Of a stretch of DNA of 64,000 nt, positions 1-9,478 are shown piece by piece. Made by a program: the position numbers and the translations under genes. The stretch covers positions 186,001-250,000 of the forward strand of contig NZ_JASBRH010000004.1 of the NCBI RefSeq assembly GCF_029961155.1. Reading direction: 5' to 3'. Numbering within the stretch: position 1 is the first letter of the stretch; each line of letters starts with the position of its first letter. Source of the stretch: Pontibacterium granulatum. GTDB taxonomy: Bacteria; Pseudomonadota; Gammaproteobacteria; Pseudomonadales; Balneatricaceae. The notes beneath the pieces are model-generated. The model worked only from the letters and a program-made list of their open reading frames with translations. It had not been told where the DNA came from and ran no database searches.

Positions 1-136
1 TTGCACGATTCATCATAAGATCGCCCGTTTTCTTATCGCGCCGTTGATTAATCATCACCAACCCTAAACGCTCCAAGCGATCTTTAAAGCTTTCCTGAAA
101 GGCTTCCTTTATTTGGCGTTCGCTTTCAGGTTCCAT
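1..136 (-). CDS. partial ORF at left edge, unknown function
   Basis: An open frame on the minus strand begins at ATG 136 and runs off the left edge of the window. The 45 visible residues are charged and helix-like (start MEPESERQIKEAFQESFKDR). The frame stays open for about ten codons upstream of the ATG before a TAG, and that stretch (RFIQHPALY) also looks protein-like, so this may be the remains of a 5'-truncated gene rather than a true start. No convincing ribosome binding site precedes the ATG. I do not recognise the family. Its position at the outer side of a probable genomic island makes a mobile-element gene possible, but that is inference only. Confidence 0.3.
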   Translation of the reverse strand, partial: MEPESERQIKEAFQESFKDRLERLGLVMINQRRDKKTGDLMMNRA

Positions 137-360
137 ATACAATGCGGGATGTTGTATGAATCGCCCCTAGTTTAATAGACACCTCTCAGCCATAGAAAAT
201 GGCTTCAGCAATATCGACAATACGGCCCTTAGCCAAGCGGCAAGGCTAGACCAGACATTCTTAATGGATGTCATCTTTCTCTGTGTGGACACTGACAAAA
301 CCAACTACGTTCGTAGTCACCGCACTCTGCAGAGATGAGTAGCCTTCGGCAGCTACGCCG
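137..360. other. non-coding stretch beside nhaA, possible element debris
   Basis: No credible gene is seen here. A short inverted repeat (agccatagaaaatggct, about 188-205) is visible, and the sequence just left of it (around 165-185) resembles the end of an insertion sequence, but no matching second end or transposase is present, so an insertion sequence is not called. Confidence 0.25.
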
Positions 361-1722
361 TCACGAGGTTCTCCCGCGCTCTGGCAACCGCATCAACAAT
401 GCTAGACCCACCACTGCAGAAACAACGGATGCGAGGAAGATTCCCAGCTTAGCGCTGTCAATCAGGTTTTCGCTGAAAGCTATATTTGCAATAAACAACG
501 CCATGGTGAAGCCGATTCCGGCGAGAAAGCTGCCACCAACCAGCAGCCGCCAATTGAGTCCCGGAGGAAATATGGCGATGTGTGAGCACACTGCCAGCCA
601 GGTAAAAAACAGAATACCTAAGGGCTTACCCAACACGAAGCCTAAGAATATTGCCCCTGTAACCGAGCTATCAATGCCACTGAACGTGAGTGGCAAGCCT
701 GCGTTGGCAAATGCAAATAGTGGCATGATGGCAAAAGCCACCCACGGGTGTAGTGTTATCTCCAGACGTTCTACCGGAGACAGTGATTCACGCGCAGCTA
801 CTTCGGCAATCTGCAACGTTTTTCGGTCCTTCGTGTCTCGACCGGTTTCGTCACTGTCTGGATGGGAAATCACCTGACCCAATATCGCATAAAGCCGTTT
901 GTCACTCACCCAGCGCCGCGCGGGCGTCATTAAACCGAGTATGACACCTGTGATGGTGGAGTGGATACCGGATGCATCCACGGCAAGCCAGATGAATACA
1001 CCGACCAATAGGTAGAGTAGAAACCCGCGCACGCCAAGTACTGACATGGCGCGCGTAATCAGTAAACCCAGCGCAGCCAACACCAAAGGCCACCAGGCAA
1101 TATGACTGCTATAGCCAATCGCGACGACCAGTATGGCGCCGATATCGTCAACAATCGCCAACGACAGCATAAATACCCGCAAACATTGAGGGATGCGCGC
1201 GCCGAGCACCGCCAGACAGCCAATCACAAACGCCGTGTCAGTTGCCATGACAGTGCCCCACCCAGACTGACCGGCCTGCCCCGATTGCAGTGTCAGATAG
1301 ATGCCAGCTGGGAGGATCATACCGCCGAGGGCCGCGGCTAGGGAGAGTGCAGCCTGGCGCGGCTTATTCAACTCCCCAAGAATTAACTCCCGCTTGAGCT
1401 CCAACGCGACAAGAAAGAAAAACAACGTCATCAGACCATCATTGATCCACTCACGCAGCGAACGACCAAATTCAAAAGAGCCGAACTGAAGTCCCACCCG
1501 CATCTCCCAAGCATGTTCGAACGAAGTACCCCAGGGCGAGTTCGATAGAATCAGTGCAGCAATGGTAAACAATAAGAGAATCGATCCACTTGCGGACTCG
1601 ATGTGCAAAAAGCGTACAAAAGGGTTCTTCAGCCGATCAACAAGCTCCTTCGGTAACCCGGTGGATTCTGGATTTGTTGGCGGATCTGTCATCATAAAAA
1701 TCGTTCCGGCGCCAAGCGCCAT
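361..1722 (-). CDS. nhaA: Na+/H+ antiporter NhaA (first copy)
   Basis: This inner-membrane antiporter expels Na+ in exchange for H+ and supports sodium and alkaline-pH tolerance. The protein is 453 residues, slightly longer than the roughly 390 of E. coli NhaA, and is hydrophobic throughout. The family signatures are present: TDTAF with Asp162, and the ion-binding pair Asp192-Asp193 in LAIVDDIGA. A hydrophilic insert of about 50 residues (near 270-320, HPDSDETGRDTKD) lies in the second half and is longer than in the classical protein. ATG 1722 has no clear Shine-Dalgarno; ATG 1695 or 1692 (MMTDPP) after a GGAA is an alternative start. A second nhaA lies at 13606-15036, so this one is probably accessory, located on the putative island side of the tRNA fragment. 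Confidence 0.93.
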   Translation of the reverse strand: MALGAGTIFMMTDPPTNPESTGLPKELVDRLKNPFVRFLHIESASGSILLLFTIAALILSNSPWGTSFEHAWEMRVGLQFGSFEFGRSLREWINDGLMTLFFFLVALELKRELILGELNKPRQAALSLAAALGGMILPAGIYLTLQSGQAGQSGWGTVMATDTAFVIGCLAVLGARIPQCLRVFMLSLAIVDDIGAILVVAIGYSSHIAWWPLVLAALGLLITRAMSVLGVRGFLLYLLVGVFIWLAVDASGIHSTITGVILGLMTPARRWVSDKRLYAILGQVISHPDSDETGRDTKDRKTLQIAEVAARESLSPVERLEITLHPWVAFAIMPLFAFANAGLPLTFSGIDSSVTGAIFLGFVLGKPLGILFFTWLAVCSHIAIFPPGLNWRLLVGGSFLAGIGFTMALFIANIAFSENLIDSAKLGIFLASVVSAVVGLALLMRLPERGRTS

Positions 1723-1861
1723 TAGCTATCTGCTGTACCGAGTCTTTTCACACGCTCTTAGTGAGCGGCATCGGACGGGTTAATTGGTCCAACAACAACC
1801 CTGTTAAATTCTTATAATTATGGTCTACCGCGGTCATCGAGAGATAACCCTGTAACAACTT

Positions 1862-3442
1862 TCAATCGGGATGACATGAGCAATGTCGGATGGCCGCTTT
1901 GACGATCGGAACCAGAGGGGCCGCAACACTGAAGGTGCGGATCCCGCACGCTAACAGTTGGGCCACATGTTCAGGTCGTCCCGCCAGCTCACCGCATACG
2001 GAGAGCGGCATCAGGGGAACGTCATCGTGAACCAGGCGAAGTAAGCGGAATATAACGGCCGATGCATCGTCGAAATAGCGCTCCACCGCCGCGTTATCCC
2101 GGTCGGCGGCAAAGGTGTACTGGGTCAGGTCGTTGGTGCCGAAGCTCAGAAAATCGGCGTACTCGGCAATCGCCCGCGCCGATAGCGCTGCCGCGGGGGT
2201 TTCGATCATGGCGCCGATCTTGGGAGCGGTCGCCTTCGGCCAGAGCAGCTCCAGCATCTCTTTTACGGCGGCCATATCTTCGGGCAGTGACACCATCGGC
2301 ACCAAAATCCGCATATCGAAGTCGCGGGACAACGCCATCACCGCGCGCAGCTGGGTTTTGAGCAGCTCCGGGTACGCGCGCAGCAAGCGAATCCCCCTTC
2401 GCCCCAGTGCGGGATTGGATTCAGCAAAGAACGCCAAAAACGGCAAGGGCTTGTCGGCACCCACATCCAGCAGCCGCACGCAGACCGAGCGGCCCTTCGC
2501 CGCCGCCAGTACCTGAGTCATTTCACCAACCAGTTCAGCGGTATTGGGTGGGGTCGTGCGCCCCAAATAGGCCTGTTCCATTCGGTATAGGCCCACGCCT
2601 TCGGCACCGTTGCGCATCGCCAGTTCGGTATCATTGCTGCTCCCCACATTGGCGACCACCGAGATCATCACGCCATCTTGGGTGACGGCTGGTTGGCGGG
2701 CATTTTCTCGCGCTACGCGATAGGCCTGCGCTTTTTCTTTGGTGAGGCGCTGGAAAGCGATCAGCTGCGTGCTCTTTGGCCGAACCGTGACGGTTCCCGC
2801 ATCGGCATCCACCAGTGCATAGGTACCGCTCGGCACTGAATTCAACAGATCAGAAATACCCGAGATGCAGGGCAAGCCCATCTGACGAACAAGCAGGGCC
2901 GCGTGGGAGCCGCTACGGCCGTGTTCGAGTAGCACGGCGGCGATGGCACGATGGGCGAGAAAAACGGCATCAGAGTGTAGCAATCTCGAGGCGACCAGGA
3001 TGCCCCCTTGGGGAATCTCATCGAGAGGATGAACCGTAATGCCCGCCAGAGCATTGCGCAGCCGTATCGATAGGTCGCGCATATCATCGCCTTTTTCCCG
3101 GGCAATCTGTGACTCCAACGCCAGAAACCGGCTTTCCCAGCGCAGGAAAACCGCCTTTACGGCGCTGCTGGCGCAGAGCAGGTTGTCGACGACCTCTCTC
3201 CTCAACTCCTGCTGCAGCGACGGGTCATTGAGCATCAGTCGGTGCGACCCAAACACCTCAGAGAGACGCGAGTCGATCTCTTTTTCCACCCGTGTCGCCA
3301 GTACCACCAGATCCTCCGATATGCCCGCAGTGGCAAAATCCAGTCGGGCCAGCTCCTGTTCGACCTGACTGTGGGCTATGTCCACCGGTGTATCGATCGA
3401 CCCAAGCAGATCATGATGGACGTGGATAATCCCCTGCGCCAA
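1862..3442 (-). CDS. PTS enzyme I-like phosphoenolpyruvate phosphotransferase, 5' end disrupted
   Basis: Enzyme I moves phosphate from phosphoenolpyruvate to an HPr-type carrier in the cytoplasm. The 526 residues shown start at TTG 3442. The phospho-histidine segment reads GRSGSHAALLVRQMGLPCI with His180, the PEP-binding signature is FGTNDLTQYTFAADR, and the C-terminal Cys motif is CGELAGRP. There is no GAF domain, so it is of the plain EI type and not PtsP. The start is odd. The conserved EI N-terminus (GTPISPGLAQGI) extends upstream of the TTG in the same frame. A well-placed ATG at 3496, preceded by AGGT, is in frame, but its seventh codon is TAG (3476-3478). The gene is therefore either a recent pseudogene or uses an unusual start. 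No HPr or EII gene is in the window. Confidence 0.8.
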   Translation of the reverse strand: MAQGIIHVHHDLLGSIDTPVDIAHSQVEQELARLDFATAGISEDLVVLATRVEKEIDSRLSEVFGSHRLMLNDPSLQQELRREVVDNLLCASSAVKAVFLRWESRFLALESQIAREKGDDMRDLSIRLRNALAGITVHPLDEIPQGGILVASRLLHSDAVFLAHRAIAAVLLEHGRSGSHAALLVRQMGLPCISGISDLLNSVPSGTYALVDADAGTVTVRPKSTQLIAFQRLTKEKAQAYRVARENARQPAVTQDGVMISVVANVGSSNDTELAMRNGAEGVGLYRMEQAYLGRTTPPNTAELVGEMTQVLAAAKGRSVCVRLLDVGADKPLPFLAFFAESNPALGRRGIRLLRAYPELLKTQLRAVMALSRDFDMRILVPMVSLPEDMAAVKEMLELLWPKATAPKIGAMIETPAAALSARAIAEYADFLSFGTNDLTQYTFAADRDNAAVERYFDDASAVIFRLLRLVHDDVPLMPLSVCGELAGRPEHVAQLLACGIRTFSVAAPLVPIVKAAIRHCSCHPD

Positions 3443-3563
3443 TCCCGGCGATATCGGGGTGCCATGAAGGACGAACTACGGGCCATGATGTTGCATAAGT
3501 TACCTGTTTTATTCGATTGCGGTTGGGTGGTGCGCGTTGGCCTCAAGACACCGCCTTAAACCC

Positions 3564-6311
3564 TCACGCATCGCTCAACGGCTTGGCGATGGACGCTGCG
3601 ATCAGTTCACGTAACCGGCAGTGCAGAATGCCGCCGTGATGGAAGAATCTCAGCTCATCCTGGGTATCGATCCGGCAGCGGGTCTTGACTACCCTGGGAT
3701 TACCGCGCTCGGGCTGAATTTTAATGCTGACATCGCTCCCCGGCGTCATCTCCGCCAATCCTGCGATACTGATGCACTCGTCACCGGTCAGTTTCAGTAC
3801 GGCGAGACCAATTTCCGATTCCAGTTGCAGGGGCAATATCCCCATGCCGATTAAATTGGAGCGGTGAATCCGTTCAAAGCTCTCGGCGATCACCGCGCGC
3901 ACACCGAGCAAGCTCGGCCCCTTAGCAGCCCAGTCACGAGAGGAGCCGGTACCGTATTCCGCCCCGGCAAACACCACCAGCGGAACTCCCTGTTGCTGAA
4001 AATGCTGGGCAGCGGCGAAGATACTGACTATTTCTGGGGAGGGGGCTAACCGCGTCACCCCGCCGCGCTGTTGCGGCGTCATCAAATTCTGCAGCCGCGG
4101 ATTCGCGAAGGTGCCGCGCATCATCACCTCGTGGTTGCCGCGGCGACTGCCGTAGGAATTGAACGCTGCTGGCTCGACACCATGGCATTGCAGGTAGGCA
4201 CCCGCAGGACTGTCCTCGTCGATACTGCCGGCCGGTGATATATGGTCGGTAGTCACACTGTCACCGAGCAGTGCCAGGATACGCGCCTCAACAATATCTT
4301 CAACAACGGGTGGCGCCGGTTGCAGGCCGTCAAAATAGCTGGGATAGCGTACGTAAGTACTGTTGCTGTCCCAGGGATAGCGCTGGCTATCGCTGATCGC
4401 CAATGCCTGCCAGTGGCGGGTGCCGGTGAAGACGTCCGCGTAGCGTTGCCGAAACTGAACTTGGTTTACGTGAGCAGCAACGGTGGCGGCGATCTCCTCG
4501 GCGTCGGGCCACAGGTCGCTCAGGAACACCGGTTGGCCCTGAGGATCCAGACCCAGCGGATCGCGGGTCAGGTCCAGATCAACCCGACCCGCCAGGGCAT
4601 AGGCCACCACCAGCGGCGGTGAGCAGAGAAAACTGGCGGTTACCTGTGGGTGAATCCGCCCCTCAAAGTTACGGTTGCCGGACAGCACTGCGCAGACATT
4701 GATCTTTTGCTGGCTAATGGTACCGGCAATGGCGGGATCCAGAGGACCGGAATTACCGATACAGGTAGTGCAACCGTAACCCACCAGGTTGAAACCTAGC
4801 TGATCCAGCTCCGCTTGCAGGCCAGCCGCCTGTAGGTAATCGGTCACCACCTTGGACCCCGGTGCCAGGGAGGTCTTAACCCAGGGGGCGATCTGCAGAC
4901 CACGTCGACGCGCATTGCGCGCCAATAGACCGGCAGCCATCATTACCGTGGGATTGGAGGTGTTGGTGCAGCTGGTAATCGCCGCAATCACCACCGCCCC
5001 CTCTTGCAACCTGAAGGATTTGCCAAGTACAGCATGGGTGCGAGGTGGATTGTCAGCTGGGCGCTCCTGCGCCTGCCCCTGTGCTTTCCCTTGAGCCTGG
5101 GCAAACTGCCGGAAGGCCGCGGCCACATCCGACAGCGCCACCCGATCCTGGGGGCGTCGCGGTCCGGCAACGCAGGGTTTGATATCAGTAAGATCCAGCG
5201 TCAGCTCTACGCTGTAGGTGGCGCGTGGCGACGTATCATCGTGCCAGAACCCCTGGGCGCGGGCGTAGGCTTCTACCAGGGCGACCTGCTGCGGATCGCG
5301 CCCGGTCAGGATGAGATAGCGCAAGGTCTCAACATCGATGGGGAAAAGTCCGCAGGTGGCACCATATTCCGGTGCCATGTTGGCGATGGTGGCGCGATCA
5401 GGCAGACTCAGACTGCTCAGACCGCTGCCAAAAAATTCGACAAAGCAGCCGACTACACCTTGCTGACGCAGCATCTCGGTTACCCGTAGTACCAGGTCGG
5501 TGGCGGTGCTGCCCGGCGGCAGCCGACCACTAAGCTCGACGCCGACCACCCGCGGCAGTTGCAGGCTGATCGCTTGACCGAGCATCGCCGCCTCCGCCTC
5601 AATTCCGCCCACTCCCCAGCCCAGAATGCCAAGCCCGTTGATCATAGTGGTATGACTGTCCATCCCCACCAGAGTGTCGGGATAAGCCAGCTGCTCGCCA
5701 GTATCCAGCGCCTGCGTCCACACCACCTGCCCGAGGTACTCCAGATTGACCTGATGACAGATCCCGGTGCCCGGGGGCACCACGCGGACGTTTTCGAATG
5801 CAGCCTGCCCCCAGCGCAGAAAAGTGTAACGCTCGTGGTTGCGTAGCATCTCCTGGCGTACGTTCTCATCAAAGGCCCCCTCGTCGCCGGCACGATCCAC
5901 GGTGACTGAGTGATCGATCACCAGGTCCACTGGAATCTGCGGGCTGATCCGGCCCGGATCGCCTCCAGCCTCGGCCATGACATCGCGCATCGCTGCCAGG
6001 TCCACCAATGCCGGTACTCCGGTAAAGTCCTGCATCAGGATGCGTGCTGGCATAAAGCTGATTTCCTTGATCGACTTGCCTGTTTTAATCCAGTCGCCCA
6101 GTGCCTCGATTGAGGCACGCGTGGCCTGCTCATCCTGCCCGTGTCGCAACAGGTTTTCCAACACAATCTTCAAGGCAAAAGGCAGCCGCGACAGGTCGCC
6201 GCACTGGCCGTAGGCCGCGTAGGCGGCGGGCAGTGCATAGTAGAGGTAAGCTTCGCTACCCACCTGCAGGATGCGCTGAAACGGGGAGGGTTGATCCGTA
6301 GTATGAGTCAT
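3564..6311 (-). CDS. acnA: aconitate hydratase, AcnA type
   Basis: The enzyme interconverts citrate and isocitrate in the TCA cycle through a [4Fe-4S] cluster. The 915-residue protein has the AcnA/IRP layout, with the cluster cysteines in ITSCTNTSNPT and YGCTTCIGNSGPL (one Cys, then C-x2-C), a substrate-site DHISPAG segment and a C-terminal swivel domain with YGTGSSRDWAAKG. A glutamine-rich linker (AQGKAQGQAQE) interrupts the middle. ATG 6311 has GGAGA seven bases upstream. It lies 121 bp downstream of the EI-like gene's stop-to-start interval on the same strand, between that gene and hflCK. A housekeeping aconitase in this context is probably a second, accessory copy; AcnA enzymes are the more oxidation-resistant type, which would fit a stress cargo (inference). 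Confidence 0.93.
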   Translation of the reverse strand: MTHTTDQPSPFQRILQVGSEAYLYYALPAAYAAYGQCGDLSRLPFALKIVLENLLRHGQDEQATRASIEALGDWIKTGKSIKEISFMPARILMQDFTGVPALVDLAAMRDVMAEAGGDPGRISPQIPVDLVIDHSVTVDRAGDEGAFDENVRQEMLRNHERYTFLRWGQAAFENVRVVPPGTGICHQVNLEYLGQVVWTQALDTGEQLAYPDTLVGMDSHTTMINGLGILGWGVGGIEAEAAMLGQAISLQLPRVVGVELSGRLPPGSTATDLVLRVTEMLRQQGVVGCFVEFFGSGLSSLSLPDRATIANMAPEYGATCGLFPIDVETLRYLILTGRDPQQVALVEAYARAQGFWHDDTSPRATYSVELTLDLTDIKPCVAGPRRPQDRVALSDVAAAFRQFAQAQGKAQGQAQERPADNPPRTHAVLGKSFRLQEGAVVIAAITSCTNTSNPTVMMAAGLLARNARRRGLQIAPWVKTSLAPGSKVVTDYLQAAGLQAELDQLGFNLVGYGCTTCIGNSGPLDPAIAGTISQQKINVCAVLSGNRNFEGRIHPQVTASFLCSPPLVVAYALAGRVDLDLTRDPLGLDPQGQPVFLSDLWPDAEEIAATVAAHVNQVQFRQRYADVFTGTRHWQALAISDSQRYPWDSNSTYVRYPSYFDGLQPAPPVVEDIVEARILALLGDSVTTDHISPAGSIDEDSPAGAYLQCHGVEPAAFNSYGSRRGNHEVMMRGTFANPRLQNLMTPQQRGGVTRLAPSPEIVSIFAAAQHFQQQGVPLVVFAGAEYGTGSSRDWAAKGPSLLGVRAVIAESFERIHRSNLIGMGILPLQLESEIGLAVLKLTGDECISIAGLAEMTPGSDVSIKIQPERGNPRVVKTRCRIDTQDELRFFHHGGILHCRLRELIAASIAKPLSDA

Positions 6312-6381
6312 TGTTTACTCTCCGGTGAGGGTCTGGCTGTACAGGCGACTCTAGTTATAGCCAACCTTACATCGCCAGCGA

Positions 6382-7386
6382 TTACGGCAGCGTGACCTTC
6401 ACTTTCTCCGGTACCCTGGGGCCAACCGGTGCCATGCCCTGCAGATACTTGAACAGTTCGCTGTCAGTAGACAGCACCAGGGTGGTGTTTTGTCCGATTA
6501 CCGTTTTGTAGGCTTGCAGGCTGCGGGTGAACTGGTAAAAGTCCACCGCTGCGGGGCTCTGATTGTAGGCACGGGCGTAGATTTCCGTGGCCTTAGCATC
6601 GGCCAGGCCGCGTATCTCCTCCACTTGGCGGTAGGCTTCAGACTGGATCTTGTTCAGGTCACGCACCCGGTCGCCACGGATACGCGCCGCCTCCCCGTTA
6701 CCCTCGGATAGAAAGCGTTCGGCGATCTGGCGCCGTTCACTGATCATCCTGTCGTAGATTTTAGGACGTACGCTTTCGTTGTAATTGATCCGTTTGAAGC
6801 GGATATCAAGCAGCTCGATGCCAAACACCCGCACCTTTTCAGCCGCCGCCACGAATATCTCGGCTTCCACCTGCTTACGCCCCTTCTGGATCGCCACCCA
6901 AGCGCTGGTATCCAGGGAGCGTCCCCCGCCGCTCAATAACGCATCACGCAGCGGCACCCGATCCTTCGTTGTACGTATGATCTCAATCAATTCATGCTTA
7001 GCCACCGCATTGCGTGTCTCGCTGCCGAGAATATCGTCCAGCCGGGATTGAGCGCTACGCTCATCACGCAGGCGCAAGAAGTACTGCAACGGATCGGTGA
7101 TGCGCCAACGGGCGAACAGGTCGACAGAGATATAAAGCTTGTCCTTGGTGGGCATGTCCGAGGGTTTACCGTCCCATTCGAGTACCCGCTTGTCGATGGC
7201 GTTGACCTCTTGGATAAACGGTAGCTTGAGCTTCAGCCCCGCTTCGGTGATAGGCTCTCCCACCGGCTTGCCGAACTGGGTGATGATCACCTGCTCAACT
7301 TCGCTGACTGTGTAGACTGAGCTGTACAGCAGGTACCCGGTCATCAGGGGCAGCAGCAGGATGAGGGTTGAGTTTATTCTGTTCAT
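6382..7386 (-). CDS. hflC: HflC, SPFH/band-7 membrane protease modulator
   Basis: HflC pairs with HflK in a large membrane cage that surrounds and restrains the FtsH protease. The 334-residue protein has an N-terminal membrane anchor (residues about 8-24), the SPFH/band-7 domain (YTVSEVEQVIITQFGKP onward) and a C-terminal helical region rich in Ala and Glu (about 215-275). Its start ATG overlaps the hflK stop by 4 bp, so the two are translationally coupled. The usual core neighbours hfq and hflX are absent, so this is probably a paralogous pair carried as part of the stress-gene block; no ftsH is visible in the window. Confidence 0.92.
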   Translation of the reverse strand: MNRINSTLILLLPLMTGYLLYSSVYTVSEVEQVIITQFGKPVGEPITEAGLKLKLPFIQEVNAIDKRVLEWDGKPSDMPTKDKLYISVDLFARWRITDPLQYFLRLRDERSAQSRLDDILGSETRNAVAKHELIEIIRTTKDRVPLRDALLSGGGRSLDTSAWVAIQKGRKQVEAEIFVAAAEKVRVFGIELLDIRFKRINYNESVRPKIYDRMISERRQIAERFLSEGNGEAARIRGDRVRDLNKIQSEAYRQVEEIRGLADAKATEIYARAYNQSPAAVDFYQFTRSLQAYKTVIGQNTTLVLSTDSELFKYLQGMAPVGPRVPEKVKVTLP

Positions 7387-8462
7387 GGTCGACCTCCGCG
7401 GGGCGTTCCCAAGTTGGCAGGTCCCAGGTTAAGCAAAGGCAAAATACCGCCCGCCTGCTGGTCGACGATTACCTGAGTCTGGATGCTGGGCAGCACCTCC
7501 TGCAGCGTCTCAATATAGATGCGTCGACGGGTCACCTCCGGCGCCTTACTGTACTCTGCCAGCAGCGCGCTAAAGCGCGACGCATCACCCTCGGCTTCGT
7601 TTATCCGCTTGAGACGGTAGCCGTCGGCCTCGCGAATTCGCTGATCTTTTTCACCCTGAGCCAGGGGAATCACCTTGTTGTAGTCGCGCCGCGCCTCGTT
7701 GATCAGTTTCTCTTTTTCCTGCTGCGCCTGGTTGACCTCATTGAACGAGTCCTGCACCGGCTGCGGCGGGTTGATGTTTTTCAGTTGCACCTGGTCGATG
7801 CTGATTCCCATCACGTATTTGCTGGAGAGCCGCTGCATCTTGTCCAGGGCTTCGACCTCGATCTCCTGACGCCCCACGGTAATCACCTCGTCAACAGTGC
7901 GGTCGCCCACCACCTCGCGCATCACCGATTCAGACACATAGCGCAGGGTTTCAGCGGGTTCGCGTACCTCAAATAGAAACTTAACCGGATCGGCGATGCG
8001 GTACTGCACCACCCACTCCACCAGCGCAGCGTTGAGGTCGCCGGTGACCATCTGGGTTTCACGCTTCTTATCACGGGGGCGGGGGCTTTGGTAGGGATCG
8101 TTGGCGCCGGGGGTAGTAAAGCCAAACTCCTGCTTCAACTGCCGCTTGACCGGTACGATGGTAGCAATATCCATCCCCAGCGGCAGTTTAAAATGCAACC
8201 CCGGTGGCACCTCGTAGAGATACTTACCGAAGCGCTGCACCACTGCCACTGAATCACTCGGCACGGTGTAGTAAGCAGTCCAGAAACTCAGTCCGCTAAA
8301 CACCAACACCGCTAGAACGATGATCCTAGTACGACTACCACCTGGTAGGTGACAACCGCAGTGAACCCACCCGGTACGGAGCAGACGACCCAGGTCAAAT
8401 GCCGATTTATTACTCCCATTCCAGGGATCTTTCTGATCATTGTTGCTTTGGCTTGACATCAT
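7383..8462 (-). CDS. hflK: HflK, SPFH/band-7 partner of HflC
   Basis: HflK is the larger half of the HflKC complex on the periplasmic face of the inner membrane. ATG 8462 is chosen because it follows GAGGA with four bases between; the upstream TTG at 8483 has no such site. The protein is 359 residues: a hydrophilic N-terminus, one membrane segment (about 45-65, RIIVLAVLVFSGLSFWTAYY), a band-7 domain, and a long charged helix (VNQAQQEKEKLINEARRDY). The N-terminus lacks the long Gly/Pro-rich stretch typical of core HflK and instead has two close cysteines (VHCGCH). It overlaps hflC by 4 bp and heads the pair. The start faces the divergent Crp/Fnr-type gene across a 300-bp gap. Confidence 0.9.
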   Translation of the reverse strand: MMSSQSNNDQKDPWNGSNKSAFDLGRLLRTGWVHCGCHLPGGSRTRIIVLAVLVFSGLSFWTAYYTVPSDSVAVVQRFGKYLYEVPPGLHFKLPLGMDIATIVPVKRQLKQEFGFTTPGANDPYQSPRPRDKKRETQMVTGDLNAALVEWVVQYRIADPVKFLFEVREPAETLRYVSESVMREVVGDRTVDEVITVGRQEIEVEALDKMQRLSSKYVMGISIDQVQLKNINPPQPVQDSFNEVNQAQQEKEKLINEARRDYNKVIPLAQGEKDQRIREADGYRLKRINEAEGDASRFSALLAEYSKAPEVTRRRIYIETLQEVLPSIQTQVIVDQQAGGILPLLNLGPANLGTPRGGRP

Positions 8463-8764
8463 ATATTCCTCTGTTGGCGCCAAATCACTCGCAGAGCAAC
8501 AACGACAGGAATACCCTCTATTGCTCCCCAGTCTTGTTACTTAAAGGGAGAGCCAAAGCCTGTTGATAACTCGGAAGGATTTAGGCCATTACAGACTTAG
8601 GATATAAGCCCCCCTCGGGGGAGTCGGTGCGCTAACAAACATAAAGCGCCAATACGAAGAAGTGTTTAACCGACTTGCCAAATCACCGACAAGCAACTGT
8701 ACTTCATAGATACGCTGTCATTTCTCTGGGATGACGGCGTTGAAACAACACTCTGGTATGAAAA

Positions 8765-9478
8765 ATGTCTCCTTCTCCACAACAAAACCATTTATTGGCC
8801 GCCCTGCCCGATGAAGTCCAACAGCGTCTGTTTCCTTACCTTAAACCGGTTACGCTGCCACTCGGTAAAGTCTTGTACGAGTCAGGAGAGATTCAACATC
8901 AGGTTTTCTTTCCGACTGACGCCATCGTCTCGCTGCTTAACGTAACGGAAAATGGCGCGTCTGCCGAAATTTCGGTGGTGGGTAATGATGGCTTGATTGG
9001 AGTGAGCTTGTTTATGGGCGGTGAAAGCACCCCCAGTCGCGCCTTGGTGCAAAGTGCTGGCTCTGCCCTGCAACTCTCAGCGCGGCGCCTTAAGGAGGAG
9101 TTTGACCGTCACGGCGACCTGTTGTTATTGCTGCTTCGTTATACGCAGTCGCTGATCACCCAGATGGCCCAAACCGCCGTGTGCAATCGACACCATACCA
9201 TCGACCAGCAATTATGCCGCTGGCTGCTGCTATCACTGGACCGCCTGCCGGGTAATCAATTAATCATGACTCAGGAACTGATTGCCAATATGCTCGGCGT
9301 TCGGCGCGAAGGGGTAACCACTGCTGCGGGCAAGCTACAGAAACTCGGCGTGATCGAATATCATCGTGGACACATTAGCGTGCTAGACCGTCCGCGCCTT
9401 GAAACACTTTGCTGCGAGTGTTACGCCGTGGTTAAAAAAGAAACAGACCGATTGTTGCCCTGGCACCCTAACAAGTGA
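8765..9478 (+). CDS. Crp/Fnr-family transcriptional regulator
   Basis: A 237-residue regulator with an N-terminal cyclic-nucleotide-binding-like beta roll (about 20-130), a dimer helix (residues about 115-145) and a C-terminal winged helix-turn-helix with the recognition segment LGVRREGVTTAAGKLQKLG. It has none of the N-terminal cysteines that hold the Fnr iron-sulfur cluster and lacks a clear cAMP-binding RS motif, so its ligand is unknown. It is divergent from hflK-hflC and could control that block (inference from position). It is the last gene before the tRNA fragment that marks the putative island boundary. Confidence 0.85.
   Translation: MSPSPQQNHLLAALPDEVQQRLFPYLKPVTLPLGKVLYESGEIQHQVFFPTDAIVSLLNVTENGASAEISVVGNDGLIGVSLFMGGESTPSRALVQSAGSALQLSARRLKEEFDRHGDLLLLLLRYTQSLITQMAQTAVCNRHHTIDQQLCRWLLLSLDRLPGNQLIMTQELIANMLGVRREGVTTAAGKLQKLGVIEYHRGHISVLDRPRLETLCCECYAVVKKETDRLLPWHPNK

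Noticed and set aside
150-210. insertion-sequence end at the left edge
   Set aside because: Some resemblance to an IS terminus, but no second terminal repeat, target duplication or transposase is visible.
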